A stretch of DNA of 64,000 nt from an uncultured Oscillospiraceae bacterium (GCA_947169975.1 CAMVRT010000011.1:1-64000); one strand, 5' to 3'. Counted from the stretch's first letter, positions 49,884-58,902 are shown. The notes: generated by a model not told the origin, from the sequence alone. Numbers and translations: made by a program.

Positions 49884-50585
49884 TTAACCTGCAGTCCGGC
49901 TCTCCCCTTGAAAATAGTAACCAACTCCCCACTTGGTGATGATATACACCGGCTCGGCCGGGTTTGGCTCCAGCTTCTCACGCAGACGGCGGATATGGAC
50001 GTCCACCGTGCGATAGTCCCCCACGTAGGAGTAGCCCCACACCAGGTTCATCAGGCTCTCCCGGCTGTAAACATGGCGGGGATTCTTCATCAGCAGCTCG
50101 ATGAGGTCAAACTCCTTGGCCGTCAGATCAATGACCTGCCCGTCCCGGATGGCCACGCGCTGCTCCGTGTCCAGGCTCAATCCGCCCACCGTCAAAAGGG
50201 CAGCGGCACGCTGCTGCTGTGCGCTGCCGCCGGAACGGCGCAGCAGGGCACGGACGCGGGCAATGACCTCCCGGATATTAAAGGGCTTGGTCACGTAGTC
50301 ATCCGCACCGCAGGCAAAGCCCATGAGCTTGTCCTCGTCCTCACTGCGGGCGGTGAGCATGATGACGGGCACATCGGAAAACTCCCGGATCTTCATGCAC
50401 GCCTCGGTACCGGACAGCACCGGCATCATCAGATCCAGGATAATGAGATCGAACTGCCCCGTCCGGGCTTTCTCCACGGCAGTGGCGCCGTCATAGGCCA
50501 CATCCACCTGGAACCCTTCGTTTTCCAGATTGAACCGGATACCCTTGACCAACAGCTCCTCGTCGTCAACCACCAGTATCTTCAC
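49884..50585 (-). CDS. OmpR/PhoB-type response regulator
   Basis: A 233-residue regulator. The receiver domain has VDDEELL, phospho-Asp in LIILDLMMP (about residue 52), TAR and the conserved Lys in DDYVTKPF. The C-terminal winged helix has LTAKEFDLIELLMKNP and YRTVDVHIRRLREKLE. It pairs with the kinase just downstream. Its start lies 20 bases inside comEA. Target genes unknown; the partner lipoprotein suggests envelope functions. Confidence 0.94.
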   Translation of the reverse strand: MKILVVDDEELLVKGIRFNLENEGFQVDVAYDGATAVEKARTGQFDLIILDLMMPVLSGTEACMKIREFSDVPVIMLTARSEDEDKLMGFACGADDYVTKPFNIREVIARVRALLRRSGGSAQQQRAAALLTVGGLSLDTEQRVAIRDGQVIDLTAKEFDLIELLMKNPRHVYSRESLMNLVWGYSYVGDYRTVDVHIRRLREKLEPNPAEPVYIITKWGVGYYFQGESRTAG

Positions 50586-50967
50586 GTTGTGCCTCCTCTC
50601 CCGCGCCCTGAACCGTCACATACGGCCGCAGCGCTTCCAGTTTGCTCTCTCCGATGCCGGAGACCCTCGTCAGATCGTCCACCGATGCATACGGCCCGTT
50701 GGCGGTGCGCTCCTCTATGATCCGCTCCGCCAGTGCTTCGCCGATGCCGGGCAGCTGCTGCAGCGTCGTTTTGTCCGCCGTGTTGATGTCGATCAGCTCC
50801 GCCGGTGCCGCGGAACGCTCCGCCGCCCGGGATGTGCGGACGGAATAGCCGTCACGGGAATCCCCGGCGCTGCCGGAAAAGCGGATCGCCAGCGCCAAAG
50901 CGATAAACAGAACCGTGGCTGCCAGCAGAAGGATCTCACTTTTTGTCAGTTTTCCCGGTTTTCTCAC
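50566..50967 (-). CDS. comEA: ComEA-type helix-hairpin-helix protein
   Basis: A 133-residue protein with one N-terminal membrane helix (about 11-28) and an exported C-terminal pair of helix-hairpin-helix motifs (INTADKTTLQQLPGIGEALAERII, DDLTRVSGIGESKLEALRPYV). It matches ComEA, the DNA receptor for uptake, though similar proteins exist in non-competent species. It heads an operon with a two-component system; comEC is not in the window. Confidence 0.85.
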   Translation of the reverse strand: MRKPGKLTKSEILLLAATVLFIALALAIRFSGSAGDSRDGYSVRTSRAAERSAAPAELIDINTADKTTLQQLPGIGEALAERIIEERTANGPYASVDDLTRVSGIGESKLEALRPYVTVQGAGEEAQREDTGG

Positions 50968-50969
50968 GG

Positions 50970-50998
50970 TTGACTACCCCACATTTTACGCTTATAAT
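50970..50998 (+). promoter_or_regulatory. Promoter of the D,D-carboxypeptidase gene
   Basis: TTGACT (50970-50975) and TATAAT (50993-50998) are 17 bp apart, about 90 bases from the ATG. Confidence 0.75.
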
Positions 50999-51095
50999 GG
51001 TGATAACTACTGGAATAAGGCTCGCGGAATGGGACGTAGCCGCCGCGAAAGCCCTGTTTTTCGATATTATACCATATGGGGAGAGAAAAAAGAAC

Positions 51096-52436
51096 ATGAA
51101 AATACGACGGTTTTTATCTGTTTTTTTGCTGATTGCCGTGCTGATCGGTCTGATGGGCGTTGTTCCGGCCAATGCGCTGGAGGATCCCGATATTCAGGCC
51201 GGCGCCGCCCTTCTGGTGGACGCGGAGACCGGCCATGTTCTCTACGCCAAAAACGAGCATGAGCAGCGCGCCCAGGCCAGCCTGACCAAGATCATGGTCG
51301 CCCTGCTGGTGCTGGAGGAGGTAGACAAGCCGGACGGCACGATGACGTTGGACGAGGAGATCACCGCCACCGCCAGGTCCCTGTCCAACCTGACCTGGGA
51401 CAGCAGCACCGCCAACATCAAGGTCGGCGAGACCATGACGGTGGAGGACCTGCTCTATTGCATGCTGCTCAAATCCGCCAACGAGGTGGGCGATATCTTC
51501 GGCGAGGCCAAGTGGGGCAGCTGGGAGAACCTCGTGGCTCGGATGAACCAGCGTGCCGCGGAGCTGGGCTGCGTCGACACCCACTTCACCAACACCTCCG
51601 GCCTGGATGATCCCCAGCACTACTCCTCCGCCTGGGACATCTATCTCATCACCCGGGAGGCCATGACGCACCCCACGTTCATGACCGTTTGCAGCAGCAA
51701 GTCCCACACCGTGCCCGCGACCAACATGTCAGACGCAAGGGAGCTGCACACCACCAACGCCCTGCTCGACAACTGGAACTACGGGCCGGACTACATGTAT
51801 GACGGAGCCGCCGGCGTCAAGACCGGCTCCACCCCGGAGGCCGGCAGCTGTCTGGTGTCCACCGCCCGGCGGGATGACCGCACCGTCATCAGCGTGGTGC
51901 TGGGTGCCGGCGAAACCTGGAACGACCTCATGCGTTTTTCCGAGACGACCCGTCTGTTCGACTGGGGCTTTGACAACTGGGACTATCAGACGGTTTTGAA
52001 GGAGGACCAGCCTGTCTCCGTCAATGTGGAGCTTTCCAAGGAGACCAACTCCGTTTTCCTCTATCCGGAGAAAAATCCCCTGCTGCTTTTGCCCAGGGAT
52101 CTGGACACGGAGAACGATCCCGACTTCTCCTGTGTCTATGATATACCCGATTCCGTGGACGCCCCCGTCAAGGCCGGTCAGAAGCTGGGCACCGTGACCA
52201 TCTATTACCGCGGCGAGGAGTACGCCAAGGTGCCGCTGCTGGCGGCTGCCGGCGTGCCCATGTCCCGCTTTCTGGAGGCCCGCCGGATGGTGGAGCAGTA
52301 CGTCTCCCACAGCAACGTGAAGCTGGGCCTGATCCTGCTGGCCGTTTGCGTTGTGCTGCTGATCATCTGGCTCCGCCTCGTTCTCCGGGGCAAACAGCGC
52401 GGCGGCAGCAGACGCTATCACGGCAGAACAAGATAA
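51096..52436 (+). CDS. dacF: D-alanyl-D-alanine carboxypeptidase (DacF/PBP5 type)
   Basis: Trims the terminal D-Ala from peptidoglycan stem peptides. The 446-residue product has a signal peptide (1-27) and the penicillin-binding motifs S-x-x-K in ASLTKIM (about 62-68), S-x-N in LLKSANEVG and KTG in AGVKTGSTPEAG. A PBP5-like C-terminal beta domain follows, then one membrane helix (about 408-428) and a basic tail. The membrane anchor is a full helix. dacF is the sporulation-linked name; the vegetative dacA role is equally possible. Confidence 0.92.
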   Translation: MKIRRFLSVFLLIAVLIGLMGVVPANALEDPDIQAGAALLVDAETGHVLYAKNEHEQRAQASLTKIMVALLVLEEVDKPDGTMTLDEEITATARSLSNLTWDSSTANIKVGETMTVEDLLYCMLLKSANEVGDIFGEAKWGSWENLVARMNQRAAELGCVDTHFTNTSGLDDPQHYSSAWDIYLITREAMTHPTFMTVCSSKSHTVPATNMSDARELHTTNALLDNWNYGPDYMYDGAAGVKTGSTPEAGSCLVSTARRDDRTVISVVLGAGETWNDLMRFSETTRLFDWGFDNWDYQTVLKEDQPVSVNVELSKETNSVFLYPEKNPLLLLPRDLDTENDPDFSCVYDIPDSVDAPVKAGQKLGTVTIYYRGEEYAKVPLLAAAGVPMSRFLEARRMVEQYVSHSNVKLGLILLAVCVVLLIIWLRLVLRGKQRGGSRRYHGRTR

Positions 52437-52439
52437 AAC

Positions 52440-52472
52440 ATACTGCCATCCCGGGTTTCGGGATGGCAGTAT
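52440..52472 (+). terminator. Terminator of the D,D-carboxypeptidase gene
   Basis: ATACTGCCATCCCG (52440-52453) pairs with CGGGATGGCAGTAT (52459-52472). The T-run is short (ATTTCG), so some read-through into the next gene is likely. Confidence 0.65.
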
Positions 52473-52491
52473 TTCGCGAAAGGAGCACTTC

Positions 52492-53157
52492 ATGCCGGAC
52501 GTGACCATTCTCTATGAGGACAAATACCTGACAGTGGCCGTAAAGCCCGTGGGCGTATTGAGTGAAGAGAGCGAAAGCGGCGCATCCATGCCCGCTCTGC
52601 TGCGGGAACACTACGCCGCGCTGGGGCAGGACACGCAGATTTACACCGTGCACCGGCTGGATAAGATCGTAGGCGGCGTGATGGTTTTCTCCCGGCGCCG
52701 GGAGATCACCGGCCGCCTCACCGAGGCCGTGCGGGAGCACCGGGTCACCAAGGAGTATCTGGCGGTGCTGCGGGGCCATCCGGCCCAGCCGGAGGCCACT
52801 CTCACCGACCTGCTGTTCCGTGACGCCGCCCATAACAAGAGCTATGTGGTGGGGCGCATGCGCAAGGGTGTCCGGGAGGCATCGCTGGACTACCGGGAAT
52901 TGGGCCGAACCGACACGCTGTCCCTTGTCCGCGTCCGGCTCCGCACCGGGCGCACCCATCAGATCCGGGTGCAGTTCTCCTCCCGCGGTCTTCCTCTGCT
53001 GGGCGACATCCGCTACGGCAGCAAGGATCCCGCCTGCACTGCCGCTCTGTGGTCGTATCATCTGGCCTTTGCCCATCCCGTTACCGGCAAGAGCGTGGAC
53101 GTCACCTGCCCGCCGCCCGCCGCCTATCCCTGGACGCTGTTTGATGGTGTGATTTGA
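52492..53157 (+). CDS. RluA-family pseudouridine synthase
   Basis: Isomerises specific uridines in rRNA or tRNA. The 221-residue product has the catalytic-Asp motif VHRLDKIVGGVMVF (about 53-66), KEYLAVLRGHP, LRTGRTHQIRVQFSSRGLPLLGD and YGSK. The usual HRLDxxTSG is changed to HRLDKIVGG, so Asp is kept but the next loop differs. It is a short, S4-less member; the target site cannot be assigned. AAAGGAG precedes the ATG. Confidence 0.92.
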   Translation: MPDVTILYEDKYLTVAVKPVGVLSEESESGASMPALLREHYAALGQDTQIYTVHRLDKIVGGVMVFSRRREITGRLTEAVREHRVTKEYLAVLRGHPAQPEATLTDLLFRDAAHNKSYVVGRMRKGVREASLDYRELGRTDTLSLVRVRLRTGRTHQIRVQFSSRGLPLLGDIRYGSKDPACTAALWSYHLAFAHPVTGKSVDVTCPPPAAYPWTLFDGVI

Positions 53158-53171
53158 CGCCGCTTTCTTGA

Positions 53172-53197
53172 AAAAGCCGCCCGGCCGGGCGGCTTTT
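53172..53197. terminator. Bidirectional terminator
   Basis: A near-perfect palindrome with arms AAAAGCCGCCCGG and CCGGGCGGCTTTT between convergent genes. Confidence 0.85.
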
Positions 53198-53211
53198 CTA
53201 TATTTTGCCGA

Positions 53212-53940
53212 TTACGCTACCGTGTTTTCCCGCTCGCCCCGCAGCTTTTCCGCCAGGGCGGCGATGAACGAACCGTTGCTGGGCTTGTCCACAGTGAAAT
53301 AGCCCCGCTGGATCTCCGGATCTCCCCGCATCCACGCCGCGTCCACGGCACTGCGGATGGAGCGCTCCACGCAGGAGGGTGTGGTGCCGAACTGCCTGGC
53401 CAGAGCGGGGTACAGCTCCTTGGTCAGCGCGTGGCACAGCTCCGGACGCTCCATCACCATCAGAATGGCACGGCGCACATAGGGGTAGCCCTTGATATGG
53501 GCGGGTACGCCAACCGTGTGCAGGGCACGGGTCACGCAGGTCTCCCAATGAGCCGGCGCGCGATATTCCGCCGCTCCGCAGCAGGCGCGGCGCAGCAGTG
53601 CCAGAAGCGCGTCTTCCTGATATGGCTTCGGCAGGAACAGGCGGATCTCCCGTCGGATCACTTCCAGCAGTACGCTTTGCCGGCAGTGCCCCGTCACCAT
53701 GGCAATCCCGGGCACCATTCCCGTCAGATCGTCTATCAGCGCAAAGCCGTCCCGATCCTTCAGCACAGCGTCTGTTATCACCACATCCGGCCGCAGCCGG
53801 CGCGCCAGCTCCAGGGCCTCGGCCGCGCTGTCCGTGTGGGCGACCATCCGGAACTCGCCGGTGCTTTCAATGACCGGTTTTATCAAAAGGCAGTATTCCT
53901 CATCGGGATCCGCCAGCAGTACGTCGAATGTACGTCCCAT
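53212..53940 (-). CDS. Spo0A-like response regulator (paralogue)
   Basis: A 242-residue protein with the Spo0A domain plan. The receiver keeps the acidic pocket (LLADPDEEY), a phospho-Asp in VVITDAVLKDRDG (about 57) and Lys in FLPKP. The C-terminal Spo0A DNA-binding domain has [20 protein letters not shown] and KELYPALARQFGTT. The recognition helix reads SCVERSIRSAVDAAW, whereas the second copy at 55353-56114 has the canonical [15 protein letters not shown]. The canonical GKPTNSEF near the end is KPSNGSF here. A perfect 0A box and a sigma-A-like promoter lie upstream. It is probably a Spo0A-controlled regulator with shifted DNA specificity. Confidence 0.85.
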   Translation of the reverse strand: MGRTFDVLLADPDEEYCLLIKPVIESTGEFRMVAHTDSAAEALELARRLRPDVVITDAVLKDRDGFALIDDLTGMVPGIAMVTGHCRQSVLLEVIRREIRLFLPKPYQEDALLALLRRACCGAAEYRAPAHWETCVTRALHTVGVPAHIKGYPYVRRAILMVMERPELCHALTKELYPALARQFGTTPSCVERSIRSAVDAAWMRGDPEIQRGYFTVDKPSNGSFIAALAEKLRGERENTVA

Positions 53941-53987
53941 GTCCGCTCCCTCTTTTCGTGCAATTCAGCCCGGATCGATGTAGTCGT

Positions 53988-54016
53988 ACATTAGCACAAA
54001 AATGTTCCGTTTTCAA
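53988..54016 (-). promoter_or_regulatory. Promoter of the Spo0A paralogue
   Basis: On the minus strand TTGAAA (54011-54016) and TAATGT (53988-53993) are 17 bp apart. Confidence 0.55.
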
Positions 54017-54046
54017 CTGTTTTTCGTCCGAATATGGCAAATTTCA

Positions 54047-54055
54047 TTCGACAAA
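54047..54055 (-). promoter_or_regulatory. 0A box upstream of the Spo0A paralogue
   Basis: TTTGTCGAA on the minus strand, a perfect Spo0A-binding consensus (core TGTCGAA), 31 bases before the predicted -35. The surrounding TTCGACAAAATCCGC is shared exactly with the site upstream of spo0A. Confidence 0.7.
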
Positions 54056-54133
54056 ATCCGCACTTTCCCACTTTTTCAAACATGTTGTGTTTTCGGCCAT
54101 ATGCGCCCACAATATGTGGATAGCTGTTTATGG

Positions 54134-54162
54134 CTGACAAAAGCGGCGCTATGTGGTACAAT
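54134..54162 (+). promoter_or_regulatory. Promoter of the phosphodiesterase gene
   Basis: CTGACA (54134-54139) and TACAAT (54157-54162) are 17 bp apart. Confidence 0.65.
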
Positions 54163-54188
54163 GGAGAAAAACGACGGAGGTATCTGCG

Positions 54189-54731
54189 ATGAAATGGATG
54201 GTTGCTTCGGATCTTCACGGCAGCGCTGCGGTGTGTGAAAAGCTGTTGAAGGCCTACCGGCGGGAGAACGCGGACAAGCTTCTGCTGCTGGGTGATCTGC
54301 TGTATCACGGCCCGCGAAATCCGCTGCCGGAGGGCTATGACCCCAAGCGCTGCTATGAAAAACTCAACGAGTGCCGGGACGAGATTCTGTGCGTCCGCGG
54401 CAACTGCGACGCCGAGGTGGACCAGATGGTGCTGGAGTTCCCCATCATGGCGGAGTATATCCTGCTGCAGCTGGGCGAGCGCACGGTGTTCGCCACCCAC
54501 GGCCACGTATGGCATCCGGAGCACCCGCCGCTGCTGGCCCCGGGCTTCATCCTGCTGACGGGCCACACCCATCACGCCGCCTGCGACCTGTTCCCCGACT
54601 TCCTCTACCTCAACCCCGGCTCCCCCGCCCTGCCCAAGGGCACCGACCACCGGGGCTATCTGGTGCTGGAGGAGGACAAGGTGACGTTCAAGGCGCTGGA
54701 CGGTGGCGTGTATTGGGAACGGGAGCTGTAA
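54189..54731 (+). CDS. yfcE: YfcE/MJ0936-family metallophosphodiesterase
   Basis: A 180-residue calcineurin-like phosphodiesterase. Metal ligands are in MVASDLHGS (4-12), LLLGDLLYHGP, VRGNCDAEVD, FATHGHVW and LLTGHTHHA, the full set for the family. The product YLNPGSPALPKG segment is typical of YfcE. It probably hydrolyses phosphodiesters such as cyclic or modified nucleotides; the natural substrate is unknown. ATG 54189 follows CGGAGG. Confidence 0.92.
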   Translation: MKWMVASDLHGSAAVCEKLLKAYRRENADKLLLLGDLLYHGPRNPLPEGYDPKRCYEKLNECRDEILCVRGNCDAEVDQMVLEFPIMAEYILLQLGERTVFATHGHVWHPEHPPLLAPGFILLTGHTHHAACDLFPDFLYLNPGSPALPKGTDHRGYLVLEEDKVTFKALDGGVYWEREL

Positions 54732-54789
54732 ATCGGCGCCGGCATCTGATCGGCACAGCGATTCGGCCCGCATAAACTAAATACACATG

Positions 54790-54816
54790 AAAAAGAGCGG
54801 CGATGCCGCTCTTTTT
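54790..54816. terminator. Bidirectional terminator
   Basis: AAAAAGAGCGGC-GAT-GCCGCTCTTTTT, serving the phosphodiesterase gene and the minus-strand orphan gene. Confidence 0.92.
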
Positions 54817-54833
54817 CATATATTAACTGATTT

Positions 54834-55157
54834 TTATACCTTTGTTTCGCTGCTGACACCAAGGCAAATGTCGTTCTGATCGAAAAGCAGGACAATGTGA
54901 TAGCCCGTTGCCATCCATTGCTTAATCTTTACAACTTTTCCATCAGCCGTGGTTGTCGCAGACGTGGAATTGGGTGCTCCGCATTTTGCCACGATTTCAT
55001 TGTATGTCTTTCCTGTGAGCGTACCCAGAGAAGAAAACTTCATCTGAAGCGCATCACCGGGAGCCTTAACAGCTGCGCTCGTAATCAGATGAATAATAAA
55101 ACCTCCAATGATTGGCAGTACGAACAAGTACCAATACTCCCCGAATATTTCTCCCAT
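54834..55157 (-). CDS. Small membrane-anchored protein of unknown function
   Basis: A 107-residue orphan. One N-terminal membrane helix (about 9-29, LFVLPIIGGFIIHLITSAAV) is followed by a small domain: SLGTLTGKTYNEIVAKCGAP, KIKQWMATGYHIVLLFDQNDICLGV. The GKTYNEIVAKCGxP turn and the later hydrophobic strands recall the BamE/SmpA-like fold. This is only a resemblance. The gene and its upstream spacer are clearly more A+T-rich than neighbours, and codon choice is unlike them (TTT, AAA, ATT rich), which suggests acquisition. AGGAGAAACAGGAAA precedes the ATG. Confidence 0.7.
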   Translation of the reverse strand: MGEIFGEYWYLFVLPIIGGFIIHLITSAAVKAPGDALQMKFSSLGTLTGKTYNEIVAKCGAPNSTSATTTADGKVVKIKQWMATGYHIVLLFDQNDICLGVSSETKV

Positions 55158-55301
55158 TTTCCTGTTTCTCCTTTTCTATTTGAATATTGCAAATGTCTTT
55201 TGCATTTGCGATTAAATTATACCACACTATTTCGCAAAATGTGTGGGCTTTTGGCCCAATTTCGGTACTTTTTTCAACTTTTTTGATATTTTTTGCAAAA
55301 T

Positions 55302-55330
55302 AATATCCGCAGGCCCGGCCTGCGGATATT
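55302..55330 (-). terminator. Terminator of spo0A
   Basis: AATATCCGCAGGCC (55302-55315) pairs with GGCCTGCGGATATT (55317-55330); on the minus strand ATTATTTTG follows. Confidence 0.75.
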
Positions 55331-55352
55331 TTGATCTTCCGTTTTCTCGTCC

Positions 55353-56114
55353 TCACGCCCGCTTTTGCTTCATCTGGAGGCTCAAACGGTCTGCGATCAT
55401 GGCGATGAATTCACTATTGGTGGGCTTGCCCTTGGCGGAGTTGACGGTGTAGCCGAAGTACTTTTGCAGCGTCTCCAGATCGCCGCGGTCCCAGGCCACC
55501 TCGATGGCGTGACGGATGGCGCGCTCCACCCGGGAGGCGGTGGTGTCGAACCGGCGCGCCACCTCCGGGTACAACACCTTGGTGACGGCGTTGATGACGT
55601 CCATATCGCTGACGGCAATCAGAATGGCCTCCCGCAGATACTGGTAGCCCTTGATGTGGGCGGGTACGCCGATCTCGTGGATGATGGCTGTGACCTGCGC
55701 CTCCAGCGCCGGGGACACGCTCTCCTCCGCCGCCGGCTCCGGGCGCACCGCGCGGCGCATATGATCCAGAAGCGACGGCCCGTTCACCGGCTTGGGCAGA
55801 AATGCCCACACCCCCAGCTCCGCCGCCTGGGCTACCGTCTGGCGGCCGCAAAAGGCCGAGGTAACAATAACCTGCGGCCCGGTCTCGCCCAGATCGGCAC
55901 ACCGGCGCAGCAGCGCGAAGCCGTCCAGACCCGGCAGCACCAGATCCGTCACCAGAAGCTCCGGGCGGCGCTCTACCACCATGCGCCAGGCCTCCTGCCC
56001 ATCGCCGGTGTCGCCGACCACCTCGAAATCGCCCGATTCCTCCAACACCTGACGGATCAAAACGCGAAACTCCTCGCTGCTGTCGGCGAGGATCACCTTG
56101 CACTTATTATCCAT
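55353..56114 (-). CDS. spo0A: Sporulation master regulator Spo0A
   Basis: Response regulator that starts sporulation when phosphorylated. The 253-residue product has a receiver with ILADSSEEF, phospho-Asp in [13 protein letters not shown] (about 57), VTSAF and FLPKP. The Spo0A C-terminal domain is canonical: [35 protein letters not shown], recognition helix [15 protein letters not shown] and the [16 protein letters not shown] end. It lies downstream of spoIVB on the same strand, the classical order. A 0A box at 56262-56270 suggests autoregulation. Confidence 0.96.
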   Translation of the reverse strand: MDNKCKVILADSSEEFRVLIRQVLEESGDFEVVGDTGDGQEAWRMVVERRPELLVTDLVLPGLDGFALLRRCADLGETGPQVIVTSAFCGRQTVAQAAELGVWAFLPKPVNGPSLLDHMRRAVRPEPAAEESVSPALEAQVTAIIHEIGVPAHIKGYQYLREAILIAVSDMDVINAVTKVLYPEVARRFDTTASRVERAIRHAIEVAWDRGDLETLQKYFGYTVNSAKGKPTNSEFIAMIADRLSLQMKQKRA

Positions 56115-56320
56115 GCGCTCCCATCTCCTCTTTCACAGAATAGACCGTACACCGCTGCCGCCGTTCCACGGCAAATCAGCATTCGTCCCTCGTCATGGCT
56201 ATAATGTAGCAGAATCGGACAGCGTTTTTCGGCGGATATCGTCGAATTTCACGGATAATCGTTCGACAAAATCCGCCGGGAGATGCGGTCATAGGACGAG
56301 CGTGCCGCTCATGCCCATCG
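56115..56320 (-). promoter_or_regulatory. spo0A upstream region
   Basis: Gene-free spacer between spo0A and the palindromic element. It holds a perfect 0A box and possible -10 sequences (TACATT/CATTAT around 56202-56209 on the minus strand) without a convincing -35, which would suit activator- or sigma-H-dependent control. No coding signal seen. Confidence 0.5.
56262..56270 (-). promoter_or_regulatory. 0A box upstream of spo0A
   Basis: TTTGTCGAA on the minus strand, about 150 bases before the spo0A start. A weaker inverted copy (TCGTCGAAT, about 56240) lies beside it. Confidence 0.7.
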
Positions 56321-56478
56321 CCGTCATTGCGAGGCCCCAACGGGGCCGTGGCGCCAGCCGACGCCCGCGAAGCATGAGCGGCTGCGGCGGCAAGTACCCT
56401 TGGGGTACAATCCGTTTGTTCCAAAAGAGAAGACGGATTCCCACGCCGGTGACGTCGGTCACCGGCTCGGAATGACGG
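56321..56478. repeat. MITE/REP-like palindromic element between spoIVB and spo0A
   Basis: A 158-bp element bounded by terminal inverted repeats CCGTCATTGCGAG (56321-56333) and CTCGGAATGACGG (56466-56478), 12 of 13 matching. Internal palindromes include GGCCCCAACGGGGCC and CGGTGACGTCGGTCACCG. The CGTCATTGCGAGG/GGAATGACGG ends resemble dispersed intergenic repeats known from many gut Firmicutes. No transposase is inside; a small frame across it is not credible. Confidence 0.7.
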
Positions 56479-56512
56479 GTGCACGGCATTCTGCAGCACG
56501 CCCCTCCTTTTG

Positions 56513-57544
56513 TCATCCGGCCATTTTCAGCATATTTTCCATGAGGATCCCATAGCCCTGGGTGGGATCGTTGACCAGCACATGGGTCACGGCGCCCACA
56601 AACTTGCCGTTCTGGATAATGGGACTGCCGCTCATGCCCTGCACGATGCCGCCGGTAGCGTCCAGCAGGCGCTGATCCGTGACACGAAGCAGCAGGTTGC
56701 GCATATCCTGCTTGTTGGGACTCACGCGCACAATCTCCACCCGGTAACTCTCGGTACGGTCGCCCGAAACGGTGCAGAGAATCGACGCCTCGCCCACATG
56801 AACCTCGCCCGCCTTGGCCACCGGGATCGGACGCGCGTCTCCGGCAAAGCTCTCATCCGATACGGTTCCGAAAATCCCGGCTGTGGTGTTGGCCGATACG
56901 GTGCCCAGATCGCGCTGGAAAGAGAAGTCGCCCTTCAGCTCACCCGGCTGACCGCGCTGGCCCTTTTTCACCGCTCGAACTGTGGTTTCCATGATGGAAC
57001 CGGCGCTCAGAGGCATCAGCACATGAGTATCCACATCGGTAATACCGTGACCCAGCGCCCCATAGCTGCCGGTTTCCGGATCGTAAAAGGTCAGCGTGCC
57101 GATACCGGCCATGCTGTCACGGATCCACACGCCAAGGCGGTAGACGCCGTCCGGACATTCAACGGCACAGGTCTTTTTTTCCATGGTTGTGCCGCCGCGG
57201 CGAACGGTCAGTGTCACCGGGGCGGTGCCGGTCTCCTGCAAAACGGACTGCAGATGCTCCGTTGACTGGATCTCCTCATTGTTGATCCGGAGAATCAGGT
57301 CTCCTTCCTTCAGGCCGCAGTCCTTTGCCGGAGATGTTCCGCTGGTGTTCAGATCGGACGTGGACACCACAATCACGCCGTCGGAGAAGAGCTTGATGCC
57401 CACGGCCGTTCCCATGGGAATCAACTGCCGCGTATCTCCTTGGGATGCCCAGACCTGCCGCGGGCTGAGGACAAGGCCCAGCAGGATCGCCAGCAGCAGC
57501 GCCGCGCTCCGCTGCCGAAGGGATGGTTTTCGCGTTCCATGCAT
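56513..57544 (-). CDS. spoIVB: SpoIVB peptidase
   Basis: Forespore-secreted serine protease that triggers pro-sigma-K processing. The 343-residue product has an N-terminal signal/anchor helix (about 12-33) and a PDZ domain (about 70-130, AKDCGLKEGDLILRINNEEI). The peptidase domain has the His in GALGHGITDVDTH and the Ser in GGIVQGMSGSPIIQNGK. Ends with VLVNDPTQGYGI as in the family. It lies upstream of spo0A as in Bacillus and Clostridia, here with a repeat element inserted between. Confidence 0.95.
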   Translation of the reverse strand: MHGTRKPSLRQRSAALLLAILLGLVLSPRQVWASQGDTRQLIPMGTAVGIKLFSDGVIVVSTSDLNTSGTSPAKDCGLKEGDLILRINNEEIQSTEHLQSVLQETGTAPVTLTVRRGGTTMEKKTCAVECPDGVYRLGVWIRDSMAGIGTLTFYDPETGSYGALGHGITDVDTHVLMPLSAGSIMETTVRAVKKGQRGQPGELKGDFSFQRDLGTVSANTTAGIFGTVSDESFAGDARPIPVAKAGEVHVGEASILCTVSGDRTESYRVEIVRVSPNKQDMRNLLLRVTDQRLLDATGGIVQGMSGSPIIQNGKFVGAVTHVLVNDPTQGYGILMENMLKMAG

Positions 57545-57655
57545 CGGATCACCCCTTAAATATATTTTTGTCGCCGGCGACAGCGTTACTTTGCGCCGGA
57601 CAGCGTCGATTTATGAACATAAAATACAGGAAACAATGGCAAGAAGCTGACAAAA

Positions 57656-57683
57656 GACCGCCGCTGCTGCTGCAGCGGCGGTC
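57656..57683 (-). terminator. Terminator of ftsZ
   Basis: GACCGCCGCTGC pairs with GCAGCGGCGGTC, and TTTTG follows on the minus strand. It ends the division/cell-wall cluster. Confidence 0.88.
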
Positions 57684-57701
57684 CGGTATGTTCTGGAAGA
57701 T

Positions 57702-58796
<1,095 letters not shown>

Positions 58797-58873
58797 GACG
58801 GTTCCTCCTGCCATCCCTTGTATTTCAAAGACGGATTATCTGCTTGTAACCCCAATATAGAGTAGTTTATAGT

Positions 58874-58902
58874 ATTGTATTACGGATTGTTCCGCAGGTC
58901 AA
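58874..58902 (-). promoter_or_regulatory. Promoter of ftsZ
   Basis: On the minus strand TTGACC (58897-58902) and TACAAT (58874-58879) are 17 bp apart. Confidence 0.75.

Noticed and set aside
56289-56516. 75-codon minus-strand frame across the palindromic element
   Set aside because: It reads through the repeat's inverted ends; such frames recur wherever the repeat occurs and carry no independent coding evidence.
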